Below are positions 11,098-27,209 of a stretch of DNA of 64,000 nt, piece by piece. Each line of letters starts with the position of its first letter. Position 1 is the first letter of the stretch. The notes beneath the pieces are model-generated. The model was not told the origin of the DNA and ran no database searches. It saw only the letters and a list, made by a program, of their open reading frames with translations. Where the stretch lies: NCBI RefSeq assembly GCF_026151205.1, contig NC_087078.1:16261118-16325117 (forward strand). Direction: 5' to 3'. Source of the DNA: Bolinopsis microptera. Taxonomy: Eukaryota > Ctenophora > Tentaculata > Lobata > Bolinopsidae. Made by a program: the position numbers and the translations under genes.

Positions 11098-14000
11098 TTA
11101 AATTTCACGTCTAGACTGTCTTAGGCCAGGAACATTGTGCAGTAGGAATGGTTGCCACTCGTTAACATCACCATCACTTTGGAGATTAAGTAGCATTTTC
11201 TTGGCACTAGTCTTGAACAGATTTATCGAAAATAATGTCGGAAGTGTAGTAACGTCTGCTTTGTCTGCGAAGACAGAGAGCAGTGGTCCCTTGTAGAAAA
11301 TACTGTTTTGAAAGTGTCTTTTCCCGTATAACTGGAGCCAGGAGCAGGCTGACGTGTGATCAGAAAGTTTTGTGGGTATGTCGGCGGGAAAAGCTTGAGA
11401 GATGTTTTTGGGGACTAATTGTGGCATGTTTTTAACTTTATGCATCAAGATAATTGAGTTGTAAACGATAAGACCATGCACAGTGAGAATTTCATGTTCA
11501 CTGAAAAATGGCTTTGTGTGTTGTGGTAAGGCACCTTCCTTAAAGTAGTAGTTTACGAAGACAGGCATAATAGCCCTTATTTCTTGCTTCTGTTTGCTGA
11601 ATAAAGCATCTATATGGCTTTTTGCAGCAAAACCCCATATCAATGAACAATAGTTTATATGAGACTGTACAAAGCTTTGGTATATCTGGAGTCTAACTTT
11701 AATCGGCAGCCGACTTTTTATTTTGTACATAATACCAATATACCGCATCATTTTCGCTTTAAGAGCAGTAATGTGACTGGTCCAGGTCAATTTTTCGTCA
11801 ACAATTACGCCAAGAAATCGGGCCTCAGTTTTTCGCTCAATAGTGGTGCCTGCAATTTGAATATTTACGTCAGGTGTTGAGGTTCTGTTGGGTGAGAGGA
11901 GCATGTAGCACGTTTTCTTAAGGTTTAACGAAAGACCATTTTGATCTACCCAGTTTATCAATAAAGGTGAAAATTCTGTCATCTTTTGTAGTATTTCTTG
12001 ATGATTTTTACCTGAGATAATTATGTTTGCGTCGTCAGCATATAAAACAAATTTAGCGTACGATTTGATTTTTGGCATGTCATTGATATATATTATGAAA
12101 AGTAAAGGTCCTAGAATACTGCCTTGCGGCATTCCGTGTCTCATGGACTGTGAGGAGGAATTTGTGCCCCCTATTGAAACATACTGACTCCTGGAACTTA
12201 GATAAGACTTGAACCATTGGTGTGCTAGTCCTCTTATGCCATAATGATACAGTTTGTCTAAGAGAATATCGTGGGAAATTACATCAAACGCTTTGCTAAA
12301 ATCAAGTAGGAGGAGTAGAGAGACCTCTTTTTTGGAGAGGTTGTGTCTAATCGTGTTGGTTGCATCAAGGAGCGCATGTTCACACGACCGACCCGGCCGA
12401 AAACCGTATTGTCCTTCAAATAAAGTGCTATGTCGCTCCAGGAAGTCAAGGACTCTTCTGTGCATGAGTTTCTCATAGATTTTTGAAAAGGTGCAGAGCA
12501 ATGATATTGGTCTGTAGTTTTTCACATCTAGTTTTGAGCCTCCCTTAAGGATAGGAACTACCTTTGCAATTTTCAGTGATGTCGGAAAGCAGCCTTCATT
12601 GAAGGAAGAATTTACTACATTTGAGAGTATTCCACAAAACTTAGGACAATCCTTGGCAATCTTGAGCGGCTCAACTTTTACATCCTGTGTGGCCTTATTT
12701 TTCAAGGTACATATTGTTCGTTGGATTTCGACAGGATCAGTGGGCGAGATGAACATGCTCTCCTCAACCTGGCTGTCTAAATATCTTGCATGCCCGCCAG
12801 GGTCGAAAGTGGTACGCGCACTGATCTGATCTTTGATTCTAGTTGCTATATTAGCAAAGTACGCGTTGAAATGTTCAGCAACATCGCGGTTCGAATTTAT
12901 CAAGTTTCCATCATCTCTCCTCAATTTGAATTTGGAATTTTGCTTAGCTTTCCTGCCTAGAAGTTTATTTATCATCTCCCACTGTTTCTTTGAATTGTAC
13001 TGATATTCTTCAAAGTATTTTTTGTGGTATTTGTCCCTTGCTAGATTGATATGTTTTTCACAAAAATTTTTCAATTTTTTGTACGTAGCAACATTTTTCT
13101 GTGTGGGGCAAACTGTGGATTCAAAATACATCAAGTTTTTTCGAGCACACGCGTCTTCAAGCCACGGCAGAATAAAAGGCTTGGGGTTTTTCCTTTCATT
13201 CATCCTTCTGACATGCTTAGATTTGATTGGATACGCGGTGTTATAGTGCTTGTTGTAGATTTCGTTGAACTTATCATACTGCTCATTAGCATCCATGTTT
13301 GATGTTATTTGCTCCCAATTTTCAGCGTCGATCAGTTCGTAAAATTTTAAGTTATTAGCGGCGTTGAATGCACGTGTATCACGCTTTTGTGATCGTTCGG
13401 TTTTGGATCGATCATTAGCAGGACTGTAAGAGAAATCACCAAGAGAGATCGTAGTCAAGGTGGCAAAATGGTCTGAAATGTCAACTGTCAGGACATTGCA
13501 ACTGAGAGTATGCTGAACATCGTTGCTGTAGACATGATCAATTAAGGTCCTGCTGTGACTTGTAACTCGTGTTGGTCGTGCAACAAGCTGAAAAAAACCG
13601 TATTTCGACATGGTGTCCACTAGATTTTGGCAATGTACATTGTTGCTGTGGTTTATGAGGTCTAAATTAAAATCTCCAGCAAACATTATGTGTTTTCTGT
13701 TGTGACGGTCTAAGCTTAATAGTACGGAATCAAGTAAAGCTATGAACTTATCGGGGTCACGTGATGGAGACCTATAAACGTCAACAATTAGTTTGGTTTT
13801 GTTGAGTCCTTTACAGTTGTTAATTTTCACCAACATGAATTCACCTGCCGATTTGGTGATCTCATCTACGTCCCGGAGATTAGGAATAAATTGTTCAATA
13901 TTCTCAAACTCACACACTCGCTTATTGATATAAATTGCAAGACCACCACCCCGACCCGAAGTTCTGTTTGGGCCCTTAAGTAGAGGTTCATGGAAACCCT

Positions 14001-14127
14001 CGAGTAAAATATCAGTTACGCCATTGGGCAAATTGGATTCAATGAGATTGGTTTCGTTCAGACATAGGACATCGTACTTGCAGTATGTTTCTATGTTTTC
14101 TCGCAGGTGTTCAATATTCTTAATCAC
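11098..14127 (-). CDS. CR1/L2/Jockey-type LINE ORF2: APE endonuclease plus reverse transcriptase
   Basis: The 1009-residue ORF is open. N-terminal third: APE-type endonuclease with CLNETN, GRGGGLAIYI, VDVYRSPS, FAGDFNLDLI, LIDHVYSN and the terminal DISDHFATL. Middle: reverse transcriptase with VVPILKGG, NYRPISLLCTFSKIYEKL, FRPGRSCEHALLD, LLLLDFSKAFDVISHD, GMPQGSILGPLLFIIYINDM and YADD (about residue 697), then FLGVIVDEKLTW. No RNase H or gag-like ORF1 is seen. The reading frame begins at a GTG immediately after a TAA, and the first endonuclease strand (NIRSL-like) is missing, so the copy is 5'-truncated or frameshifted at its extreme start. It lies just 170 bp upstream of the spastin start codon on the other strand. 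Absence of internal stops suggests a recent insertion. Confidence 0.9.
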   Translation of the reverse strand: MIKNIEHLRENIETYCKYDVLCLNETNLIESNLPNGVTDILLEGFHEPLLKGPNRTSGRGGGLAIYINKRVCEFENIEQFIPNLRDVDEITKSAGEFMLVKINNCKGLNKTKLIVDVYRSPSRDPDKFIALLDSVLLSLDRHNRKHIMFAGDFNLDLINHSNNVHCQNLVDTMSKYGFFQLVARPTRVTSHSRTLIDHVYSNDVQHTLSCNVLTVDISDHFATLTTISLGDFSYSPANDRSKTERSQKRDTRAFNAANNLKFYELIDAENWEQITSNMDANEQYDKFNEIYNKHYNTAYPIKSKHVRRMNERKNPKPFILPWLEDACARKNLMYFESTVCPTQKNVATYKKLKNFCEKHINLARDKYHKKYFEEYQYNSKKQWEMINKLLGRKAKQNSKFKLRRDDGNLINSNRDVAEHFNAYFANIATRIKDQISARTTFDPGGHARYLDSQVEESMFISPTDPVEIQRTICTLKNKATQDVKVEPLKIAKDCPKFCGILSNVVNSSFNEGCFPTSLKIAKVVPILKGGSKLDVKNYRPISLLCTFSKIYEKLMHRRVLDFLERHSTLFEGQYGFRPGRSCEHALLDATNTIRHNLSKKEVSLLLLLDFSKAFDVISHDILLDKLYHYGIRGLAHQWFKSYLSSRSQYVSIGGTNSSSQSMRHGMPQGSILGPLLFIIYINDMPKIKSYAKFVLYADDANIIISGKNHQEILQKMTEFSPLLINWVDQNGLSLNLKKTCYMLLSPNRTSTPDVNIQIAGTTIERKTEARFLGVIVDEKLTWTSHITALKAKMMRYIGIMYKIKSRLPIKVRLQIYQSFVQSHINYCSLIWGFAAKSHIDALFSKQKQEIRAIMPVFVNYYFKEGALPQHTKPFFSEHEILTVHGLIVYNSIILMHKVKNMPQLVPKNISQAFPADIPTKLSDHTSACSWLQLYGKRHFQNSIFYKGPLLSVFADKADVTTLPTLFSINLFKTSAKKMLLNLQSDGDVNEWQPFLLHNVPGLRQSRREI

Positions 14128-14297
14128 TTAAAAGTAGTTCCCGATAAACTGTTCTAAAAAGCATGTGATTCTAACTTCTCACTTTCTAACATAGAAAAAT
14201 GTAGGAAGAACCTGGAAAATATTTAGAATCTCTGGAGTATTCCTAAAATAGAAGATGTAAGAAGTGACCATATGAAACTTCTTCTAACGTTGAGGAA

Positions 14298-19065
<4,768 letters not shown>

Positions 19066-19904
19066 CAGCGTTCATTTTTTAGTGCGGTTTTCCGAGATGA
19101 GAATGCAAGTTGCAGTGCAAGAGTGCAGTTAACATATGCACGTGCTCATTACAGTGACCACACGTGCTTGATTTGGTTGTGTGACACGTTCAGTAGTAGA
19201 TGTAATGAATTGGCGATTTATACGTTTTTGTAATAGTGGTGGGGACAGATAATTTATCTTTTTTTGGTAGATCTTAATTCTATTTGGCCTCAATAAATTT
19301 ATATTTAAGTTAATTAAGACTTAATCACTGCTATCATTACATATTTAGCTGGTTTGTGGGTCGATGAGCAATATTGAAATATTGTTATCTTCGTGATTGA
19401 CGACTAGTTTTTATCTTCAGTTAGATTTTAATAAGAATCGTTGCAATAATGAATAATTATGTTACGATTTAGTTTCACTTCTATTTTGTGATATAATGTA
19501 TTATAAATCATTCAAGTGAGGTGTTACAATTCTTTTTACAATTAAAAACCGTTCAATTATGATCAATTTATTTTCTTCGCAGTATAGTCTATGTAATTGC
19601 TCTATCCAAAGCCCTTGCGCTTGCAGTGGCGCGAAAGCACATGGTTAGGTGAATCTTTGTAATAATGAATAAGCGCCATGAGTTGGCACCGAATTTGTTT
19701 TCTCCGATTTTGATAATTTTGGTACCAAAAGTCGCCTTCAAGTATATGAATAATGCAAATTCATCGTTCAGCAGGTCGAGCTGTATGTGGCGTGGGCCTT
19801 CTGTGCACTGCAAGTGTACAAAAAGGACGAAAAATGGGTAGTTTCTTGCTTAAAATGCCTATAACTCCTAAAATATCGAATATTTTGAAAAACTATAAGA
19901 ACGC
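19066..19904. other. Intergenic, spastin 3' flank plus SINE-like remnant
   Basis: The AT-rich spastin 3' flank contains AATAAAT near 19292. A sequence at about 19597-19650 (TGCTCTATCC, CTTGCAGTGGC, GAAAGCACATGGTTA) recurs in altered form at about 40608-40710 and more distantly near 26580-26650, suggesting a dispersed short repeat. No coding exon is supported. Confidence 0.4.
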
Positions 19905-20389
19905 CCACGAAGATCCGTATCTACAAGGCTGCTGTTATTACTATTCTGTTATATGGAGCTGAAGTGTGAAACACAACAATTACAAAGAAGCAGATGAAAC
20001 GGTTCGAGGTCTTCCATCTGAGAAGAATCTTGACGATAAAGTGGTTCTTTCATGTCTCCAATGAAGAAATTCTCAGGCGTGCTGGAATTAAGTCTATTGA
20101 AACTTTCATCGGTTCAGCTAGCCTAAGGTGGTACGGACACGTTGTCACAATGCCAGAGACACGGTTTCCCAATTTTCTACTGGATTGGAAACCAAACTAT
20201 GGAAAGAGACTAAGAGGACGACCCCACAAAGGCTGGATGGCCTGTGTACTCGAGAATGCAGCTGACTTTACAGGTGTTGATAATATCAGCAGAGATGCAG
20301 TAAAACAGTTAGCTCTAAAACGAGTGAAATGGAGGAACATGATACACCGTAAAAGAGATGTGTGTGATGCAGGCCACTCCAACGACTAG
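19905..20389 (+). pseudogene. 5'-truncated LINE reverse-transcriptase tail
   Basis: The conceptual reading begins KIRIYKAAVITILLYGAEV and continues after an in-frame TGA (where a Trp codon is expected) into MKRFEVFHLRRILTI, SLRWYGHVVTMPETR, GRPHKGWMACV and KRVKWRNMIH. The segment LLYGAEVW, RWYGHV and GRPxxxW is the usual C-terminal signature of non-LTR reverse transcriptases. It is a dead fragment. Confidence 0.8.
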
Positions 20390-20799
20390 GATGAGACCTC
20401 TTCATGTAGCATATATGTATTCTGAAGATCGGTGATAGTACTCTGATCTGAAATCTTCTCACTTTTCAGCTTGTCAATTTCTTCTGCAAGAGGTATTGCC
20501 TTCCTTGGCCAGGGGATACTGAACTGGTCCAATATACAACAAAAAGTTTCCAACCATTTGCATGGTTTCTCTTTCGTTAGTGATCTCTCATCTCTTGTTC
20601 ATCAAATCGCAAGATTGAATTTCCTCGCACATTGTCTTGTTGATTTCACTACAAATCTCGTCTAAAACACTATCCCTGGCTTTTGCAACTTGGTCAAAAT
20701 ACGAATCATGAAAGATCTGATCTGTGATAATTAATTCATTTAGTTGATAATTAATTCAATTTCAAATTCAAATTATATTTCTCCGGTATTTTTCTCTTA
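20390..20799. other. Decayed coding-like remnant, otherwise empty
   Basis: On the minus strand about 20470-20690 can be read as DQVAKARDSVLDEICSEIN followed by a stop and a frameshift (WLETFCCILDQFSIPWP). This looks like a decayed protein-coding or transposon fragment, of no family I recognise. Confidence 0.25.
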
Positions 20800-20807
20800 A
20801 TGACGAC

Positions 20808-22519
20808 CAGGGGTGTAGGAAGCGGGGGGGCAGGGGGGGCCATCGCCCCCCTATGAAATCTGGGCAAGGGGCCAAAAAGGGCCAACTTTTTAATTTAGGC
20901 TTCTACAAATTTTCCCCGAAAATTTTCAAGTCAAAATTTTTCTAAGTCAAAAATTTTCAAAGTTTTCTTGAAAACTACTTTTGTTCATGTTTCATGCTAC
21001 CCTGATCATTATGAGCCAAAAATATTTTTTTTCGGTTTTCGAAGTTCGATATACGATTTTGGACTCGAGGGTTCCCCTTCGCAATACGAGCTCGGAAGCG
21101 GGAGCTCTGCTTTCAGAGGTACTTATCGTGAATGACTCTGACCAAAAATTTTCTAAGTCAAAATTAAAAAAAGTTTTCTTGAAAACTACTTTTGTTCATG
21201 TTTCATGCTACCCTGATCATTATGAGCCAAAAATATTTTTTTCGAAGTTCGATATACGATTTTGGACTCGTTCCCCTTTGTGATGCGATCTTGGAAGGCA
21301 GGCCTCCCCTTCGTAATACGAGCTCGGAAGCGGGAGCTCTGCTTTCAGAGGTACTTATCGTGAATGACTCGGACCGAAAATTTTCTAAGTCAAAATTTAA
21401 AAAAGTTTTCTTGAAAACTACTTTTGTTCATGTTTCATGCTACCCTGATCATTATGAGCCAAAAATATTTTTTTTCGGTTTTCGAAGTTCGATATACGAT
21501 TTTGGACTCGAGAGTTCCCCTTCGCAATACGAGCTCGGAAGCGGGAGCTCTGCTTTCAGAGGTACTTATCGTGAATGACTCTGACCAAAAATTTTCTAAG
21601 TCAAAATTTAAAAAAGTTTTCTTGAAAACTACTTTTGTTCATGTTTCATGCTACCCTGATCATTATGAGCCAAAAATATTTTTTTCGAAGTTCGATATAC
21701 GATTTTGGACTCGTTCCCCTTTGTGATGCGATCTTGGAAGGCAGGCCTCCCCTTCGTAATACGAGCTCGGAAGCGGGAGCTCTGCTTTCAGAGGTACTTA
21801 TCGTGAATGACTCGGACCGAAAATTTTCTAAGTCAAAATTTTAAACAGTTTTCTTGAAAACTACTTTTGTTCATGTTTCATGCTACCCTGATCATTCTGA
21901 GCCGAAAATATTTTTTTCGGTTTTCGAAGTCCGCACCTACCCTTCGATATACGATTTTGGACTCGAGGGTTCCCCTTTGTGATGCGATCTCGGAAGGCAG
22001 GCCTCCCCTTCGCAATACGAGCTCGGAAGCGGGAGCTTTGCTTTCAGAGGTACGTATCGAGAATGACTCGTACCGAAAATTTTTCAAAGTTTTTCGGGAA
22101 ACTACTTTTGTTCATGTTTCATGCTACCCTGATAATTCTGAGCCGAAAATATATTTTTCGGTTTTTTGAAGTCCGTACCTACATTCGGAAGGTTGTGGAT
22201 GTAATACTGATTGGTTTCATATATTAATTATAGAAAACGTGATATTTGGCCAACAGATTTGAAGAAAAATAAGCGAATTTGGTCCTCAGATTTAAAGGAA
22301 AATGCGCAATTTGACGCGGAGAACTGAAAAAATCGCGATTTGTCGTGAGGCCAGGATCTGAAAAATCACGACTTGTCGCGGCAAACGTGAAAAATCGCGA
22401 TACTGCACATGTTGCAATTTCCTTTTGTCCTTACCCTCGAAATTCAGGCTTTGGCGCGAAGCGCCAAAAAATATTTAGAATTTGGCCCCCCCATGAAGAA
22501 AATCATTCCTACACCCCTG
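20808..22519. mobile_element. Non-autonomous hAT element, 1.7 kb
   Basis: The termini CAGGGGTGTAGGAA and TTCCTACACCCCTG are 14-bp perfect inverted repeats. The flanking octamers are ATGACGAC (20800-20807) and ATGACAAC (22520-22527), one mismatch, as expected of a slightly aged hAT insertion. The inside is non-coding: a G-rich left end, a tandem repeat array and a right end with repeated AAATCGCGA-like motifs. Apparent ORFs in it are by-products of the repeat. Confidence 0.85.
20940..22200. repeat. Higher-order tandem repeat inside the hAT (211/232-bp alternating units)
   Basis: The motif TTGTTCATGTTTCATGCTAC occurs at 20981, 21192, 21424, 21635, 21867 and about 22108: spacings 211, 232, 211, 232, 241. 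The long unit differs from the short one by an added segment around GATGCGATCTTGGAAGGCAG. The pattern is a 443-bp dimer duplicated. Confidence 0.85.
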
Positions 22520-22545
22520 ATGACAACAATTTAAAAAAGTAAAAT

Positions 22546-25500
22546 ATGGCTACAAAGAAAAGAGAAAAAAAATCAAGGATTGTTGCGAGATTCCTGTCCT
22601 ATGTCGCCCTAAGAACGCAGCAAAGAGTACTAACAAAAATGATCTACAGACTGGCTCTCAAGTAAGTTTAGAAATGTGGTATCTGTACCAAAACTGTGTT
22701 TTCTTAAATTTTTGACTTAAGTCACAAACTTTCTTGCCTCTATTATTATATTTGGCTGTATATACAATACAACCCCAATGTGCAAATAGGAAGTTGCATA
22801 GCTGTTTTTACATATTACTCGGCTGTATCTTCAGTTGGCACTTGATATTGATGTTATTTGATGCAATAAAAACTTAATTTCAAAGAATACTATTAGCTTC
22901 TTCTCTGTGCAACTATGATGGGTTTTTCGTCAAACTGATAATTTTCTTTTTCAGCTCCCCGAAATCCCGCTATCTAAAAATAGATCCTTACCTAAAAATA
23001 AACGGACTTGTCATCGAAGCCAGGATGTTGCTACAACATGGAAATAACTTTGAGTATCGGTAAGAAAATAGAGTTTAGATCAATCAAAGATGTATGCTTT
23101 TTTTTAAATCTCTGGCTTATAAAGACCCAACCCAAAGTTCTTGTTCCTTGGCAAGTCGTCTCAGTAAAATGAAGATTTTGTTTCTCATAAAATCAAATGT
23201 AACTTGGTGCTTAGCGTTTTTTTTTCAGGAAATTTTTCGGCATGAACAAATTAGAGTTCAAAACACTCTCTATGAAACTTACTCCAAAACTCTTGTCTAC
23301 ATCGAAAGAAGAGATGCCTCCAGGGATGTCTCCAGAAGCTAAGTTGGCCTGTACATTGAAGTAAGAATATTTTTAAACTTTTAAAACTCATGATATTTGT
23401 TTTATGATTTCTCAGAGGAAGCGTTGAATTACTTTATACATGAGAGATGAACAATCCATCAGTTTCACACATAGAAATTGTGTCAAAATTACACTGGCGT
23501 AATCATTTGAAAACCCCTTCCCCTCGGCTGATAACGTAATATATGAACGACTCCTAATGATGTGTTCTGGGCACATTATTTCCCTTTAAGATTTTGTAAA
23601 ACTCAATAATTTCAGCTACCTCCGAAGCGGTTCAAGTTTCACAGTTCTGGCCATTTGGTGGTCAATTAGCTCGCAACACTTGGATTTTGTTGTTAAACAG
23701 GTTTAGTTGTGTTTTTATTGGAATTATGATACGCTTCAAAATTACACTACTAGCTTTCTGTAATAAGGACTAAGGTGTTGTTTTCGTTTAAAGAATGCTT
23801 TTCAAATTAAATTTTGCGAGTTTCACTAATCTTGATTTCATGCCAGATATAAGATCTTGCAGGTCTTATGTTAATATACCATGCAATGCACTTTGTTGGA
23901 TAACTTAGGCCTATATTAACTTTAAAGTTGGTTACCGTGATGGTAAAAGTACCCGTGTAATGATGTTGTTTTAAATAGCCTTTGTAGATTTTGAACGATC
24001 TCCTTCTGACACGGTAACCAAATTCTGCCGAAGTTAACATTCACCCTTTAGCTTTATGTCTTGGTAAAACTTCATAAAATATTTGTGTTACAGGTTTGTC
24101 AGGCTCTGTGTGATCTTTTGAGTGTAGAGGCTGATTGCCGCCCGAAAAGTCTCGAAGACTGGCTTAAAATAGCTGACGAGTTCGATAGTAGATGGAGGTT
24201 GCCCCACTGTCTAGGTATATAATTACAACACTAAAAAATAGTTTTCTTATCGGCTTTTCGCCATATGAACAAAGCGACTTTAGAAGGGGTGATTAAGATG
24301 GGAATGCTACTTTAGAAGTTGGTGAATCTGAATAATACTAACTATACTATAGAGTATATTACGAGAATATGAAAGTTTGTGCTGTACAATATTTAATGAA
24401 ATTATGTACTTGTACTTACTGTGCTTTGTTATTCGACGGTCTTCGGGTCTTACATTCTGATTAAAATATTGACTCATCATTCTAAGCTAATAAAACACAC
24501 CGTAGGAGCGGTGGACGGGAAGCAAGTGAAAGTAGTGAAGCACCCAAGAAGTGGTTGCCTCCTCCACAATTACAAGGATGAGTCTATCATCCTCCTTGCT
24601 GTTGTCGACGCAAAGTACAGGTACGTGAAGTTTCAGATTCTTATTAATAAAGTGAAACCCCTAAATATTGAACAAATGTCCCAATATGTTGGAGGAATGT
24701 CTAAAATATTTGGAGTTTAATATCACGTGATCTTTTGACTTACGGGTTATGAATGTGTCTTCGTGTCAGGTTCCCACTCCCTCTCAATCATGTTTTTTTT
24801 ATGGAATTAGGTTATTTCCTGATATTAAATCCTAGAAGGTTACCCAAAGAGATCCTTCTTTTCTAATCTTTTTGACTGTTCCACAAACTTTATGTGGTTG
24901 ATTTTGCTGTTGATAATTTCCTCCATTGTGAGAAAAGGTTTGCCAAATATCCTCATTCTGATCAGCTGTATATATTCTGCTTAGGCATTCAAATTCGATA
25001 CCTTTTTTTAAATCTTTCGAATTTGGGTATTTATTTGACTGATTTGGATCGATGAAACTTTATTTTCGCAGGTTCATACATTTTAATGTGGGGGCGTCTG
25101 ATTCAAGGAGTGTATGGGCAGAGGACAGACTTGGGTCAGCTCTGAACAAGGGCCACCTTGACAGCTTTATTCCTGCACCAAACTACCTCCCTAGAGACGA
25201 GAAGGTCAGATTTCCGTTAATATGATTAATTTTATAGCAAATAACGATACAAATGTATATCATATGTGGAGATAGACGTGGTTCATTTTTTTACACTTAA
25301 GATGTAAAAGGATAGGAAAGCTTTTTTAAACTTGTCGTTTGACTTCAGAGATCTTGTGGATTGGTCAACTACTTCTTCGTCGGGGACGACGCTTTCGGGC
25401 TTCAGCCCCACATGATGAAGCCATTCAGGGTTAGGAACGGGATGAAGGACAAGGATCTAATGGATAATACCAACTACCGCTTATCCAGGTAATGTATAAT

Positions 25501-26230
25501 ATATTATGATATACAATTATCGAGTGAATTGCCGCTTTTACAAAAGTAATTTTGTTGTTTTTCAACTTTTTATTAATTGCTAATAAGATTTATAATCTCA
25601 TTTCATTGCCATTTTTTTTGCCCTTGTGAAATGAAAATAAACATCTCCACCGTTTAACATTCTACATAATGCAGTGCTGATGTTTGGCAATTAGGTTGTT
25701 ATAGGTAGCACTTATTAACTTAATACGACTATGGAATATAATTGCTTACCTCTAAACCAAACCTTGTTATTTGCAGTGCGAGAAAGGTGGTCGAGTGTGG
25801 TTTTGGGCACTTGGCCCGAAATTTCAGAGTTTTTGATGTTCTCCATACGAGAAAGGAGATGACTTCCTTAGTTGTGAGGACGTGTGTTCACATCCACAAC
25901 TTCCTTCGGCTCAGCAGAGAGGATGAGGAAAAGGAGATCAGACAGATCATGAAGCCGGCGAAGAGAAATTTTGAGTCGATTTTTCTTCCTCCCCGACCCT
26001 TCTCCCGGCCACTCTTGGTGGAGAAGGCTGAAGTTAACCGTTACCGACTTCACCTTTACTTCAACTCTGTTGATATAGTTAAAAGTATGTTAAGTTACAG
26101 TTACACTTTACTAGGACCATCAAATATTCAACATCAGGGACAAAAGGAAATCGCGGCATGTACGGAATCGCGATTTTTCCCATTATTTGCGAAAAATTTT
26201 ATGTATAGTTTAATATACCGCGAAATGTAA
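22546..26230 (+). CDS. PIF/Harbinger transposase-type nuclease gene, 9 exons
   Basis: Exons about 22546-22661, 22955-23059, 23229-23360, 23616-23700, 24094-24214, 24506-24620, 25073-25204, 25349-25488, 25777-26230. Phases match (the exon starting near 25073 is uncertain by one base), giving about 466 aa. N-terminal part: Lys-rich start, then the Harbinger helical region (SPEAKLACTLKYLRSGSSFT ... VCQALCDLL). Catalytic part: GAVDGKQV (first D), GASDSRSVW (second D), VGDDAFGLQPHMMKPF, NYRLSSARKVVECGFGHLA (catalytic E) and FRVF. All three DDE positions are present. This family includes both active transposases and the domesticated HARBI1. No stop or frameshift is seen across nine exons, and I find no terminal repeats around it and no partner Myb/SANT gene, so a host-retained copy is possible. 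Its last 30-odd residues and stop codon come from an inserted hAT MITE at 26135. Confidence 0.82.
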
Positions 26231-26283
26231 TTCGCGGTATCGCGATTTTTGGCCAAAATAACCGCGAAATTCTTTTGTCCCTG
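26135..26283. mobile_element. hAT-like MITE, 149 bp, perfect 8-bp TSD
   Basis: Inverted termini CAGGGACAAAAG and CTTTTGTCCCTG, flanked by identical TTCAACAT (26127-26134 and 26284-26291). The body is rich in TCGCG and CGCGG motifs. It is inserted in the last exon of the Harbinger gene and supplies its stop codon. The 36-bp relic at 2547 is the same family. Confidence 0.9.
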
Positions 26284-26291
26284 TTCAACAT

Positions 26292-27209
26292 GGGTGTAAG
26301 ATAAATTGCGTTCTATGTAAAACTACATTACCTTGGCCTTCATCTACCATATAAAACTGTCAGTCTCGAGCTTCGAGAGCTAGAGATAGAAAACTTTGAT
26401 TCATGTGTGTGATATAATTCATCAAATAATCTTGTTCATGGCACGATATTAGGGTTCGCTAAATTCTCAAACCTCCATGCTTAAATCGGCAACAATATTT
26501 GGGGTTGATAGCATATTACTCCAGCACTTTTTTAGTTTTAATAACACAATAGCATTGCGTACAACCGATTACTCTAACCAGAGCCCTCTCGCTTGCAGAC
26601 TGCAGTAGCGCGCGACCGCAGTACCCGTAGACACATGGCTATGTGAATACAACTGATAACGGAGAGTGGGGAGGGGGGGGGGGCTTTGGCAAAAATAAGT
26701 AAATCAGTTGATTTTTGAACTACCCTTTTATACACGATATATATATAATAGAACGTCCTCGATCCAATAATAATAATATATCACAATGCTGGCAAGCATT
26801 ACCGTCGCCCTTATATTCACAATACTATTTACCCCCTATACTATTATATCCCCTTTATTGTTTTCCAGGCATTAAAACTCTTTCGAAAGTAGTTCAGCAG
26901 GTACATTTAAGTTCAAAACATTCTAATTCAATGTTAAAGATGACAGGAATAAGAAATAGTTATATGGAGGTTTTTAAGAAATTTTCGCAAAATTCGCGCC
27001 AGCATGTTATACGAAATTAGGTAAAAAACCCAAAATCGCCATATTCAGGTGCCTTAAAAACCATGTTAAAATTGAGTTAGAGATCTGAAACTTTGCAGGG
27101 CGTCTAGACCTTGTCCAAATCGACAGTGAAAAAAAATTCATGTTTCAGGAGTATCGGGAAGTGGGTTTTCTGGAACCCCTGTTTTACAGCAGATTGTCGT
27201 GAAGATATA
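26292..27209. repeat. Non-coding; right part is a diverged reverse copy of repeat B
   Basis: From about 26785 to 27205 the sequence is the reverse complement, with divergence, of repeat B at 33950-34484: it shares the GCTGGC ends, the TTTACCCCC/TATTATA motifs and the segment ending in CCTGTTTTACAGCAGATTGT. It lacks the GC-rich hairpin of the other copies. The left part (26292-26785) is AT-rich with a G-run at 26670-26682 and no supported gene. Confidence 0.6.

Noticed and set aside
20981-22227. Series of ~70-130 codon plus-strand ORFs beginning LFMFHATLI
   Set aside because: They are by-products of the 211/232-bp tandem repeat inside a non-autonomous hAT.
26715-27020. Tenth exon of the Harbinger gene (splice from near 26085 to 26870 keeps frame)
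   Set aside because: That sequence is a reversed copy of repeat B, so the open frame is most likely coincidence.
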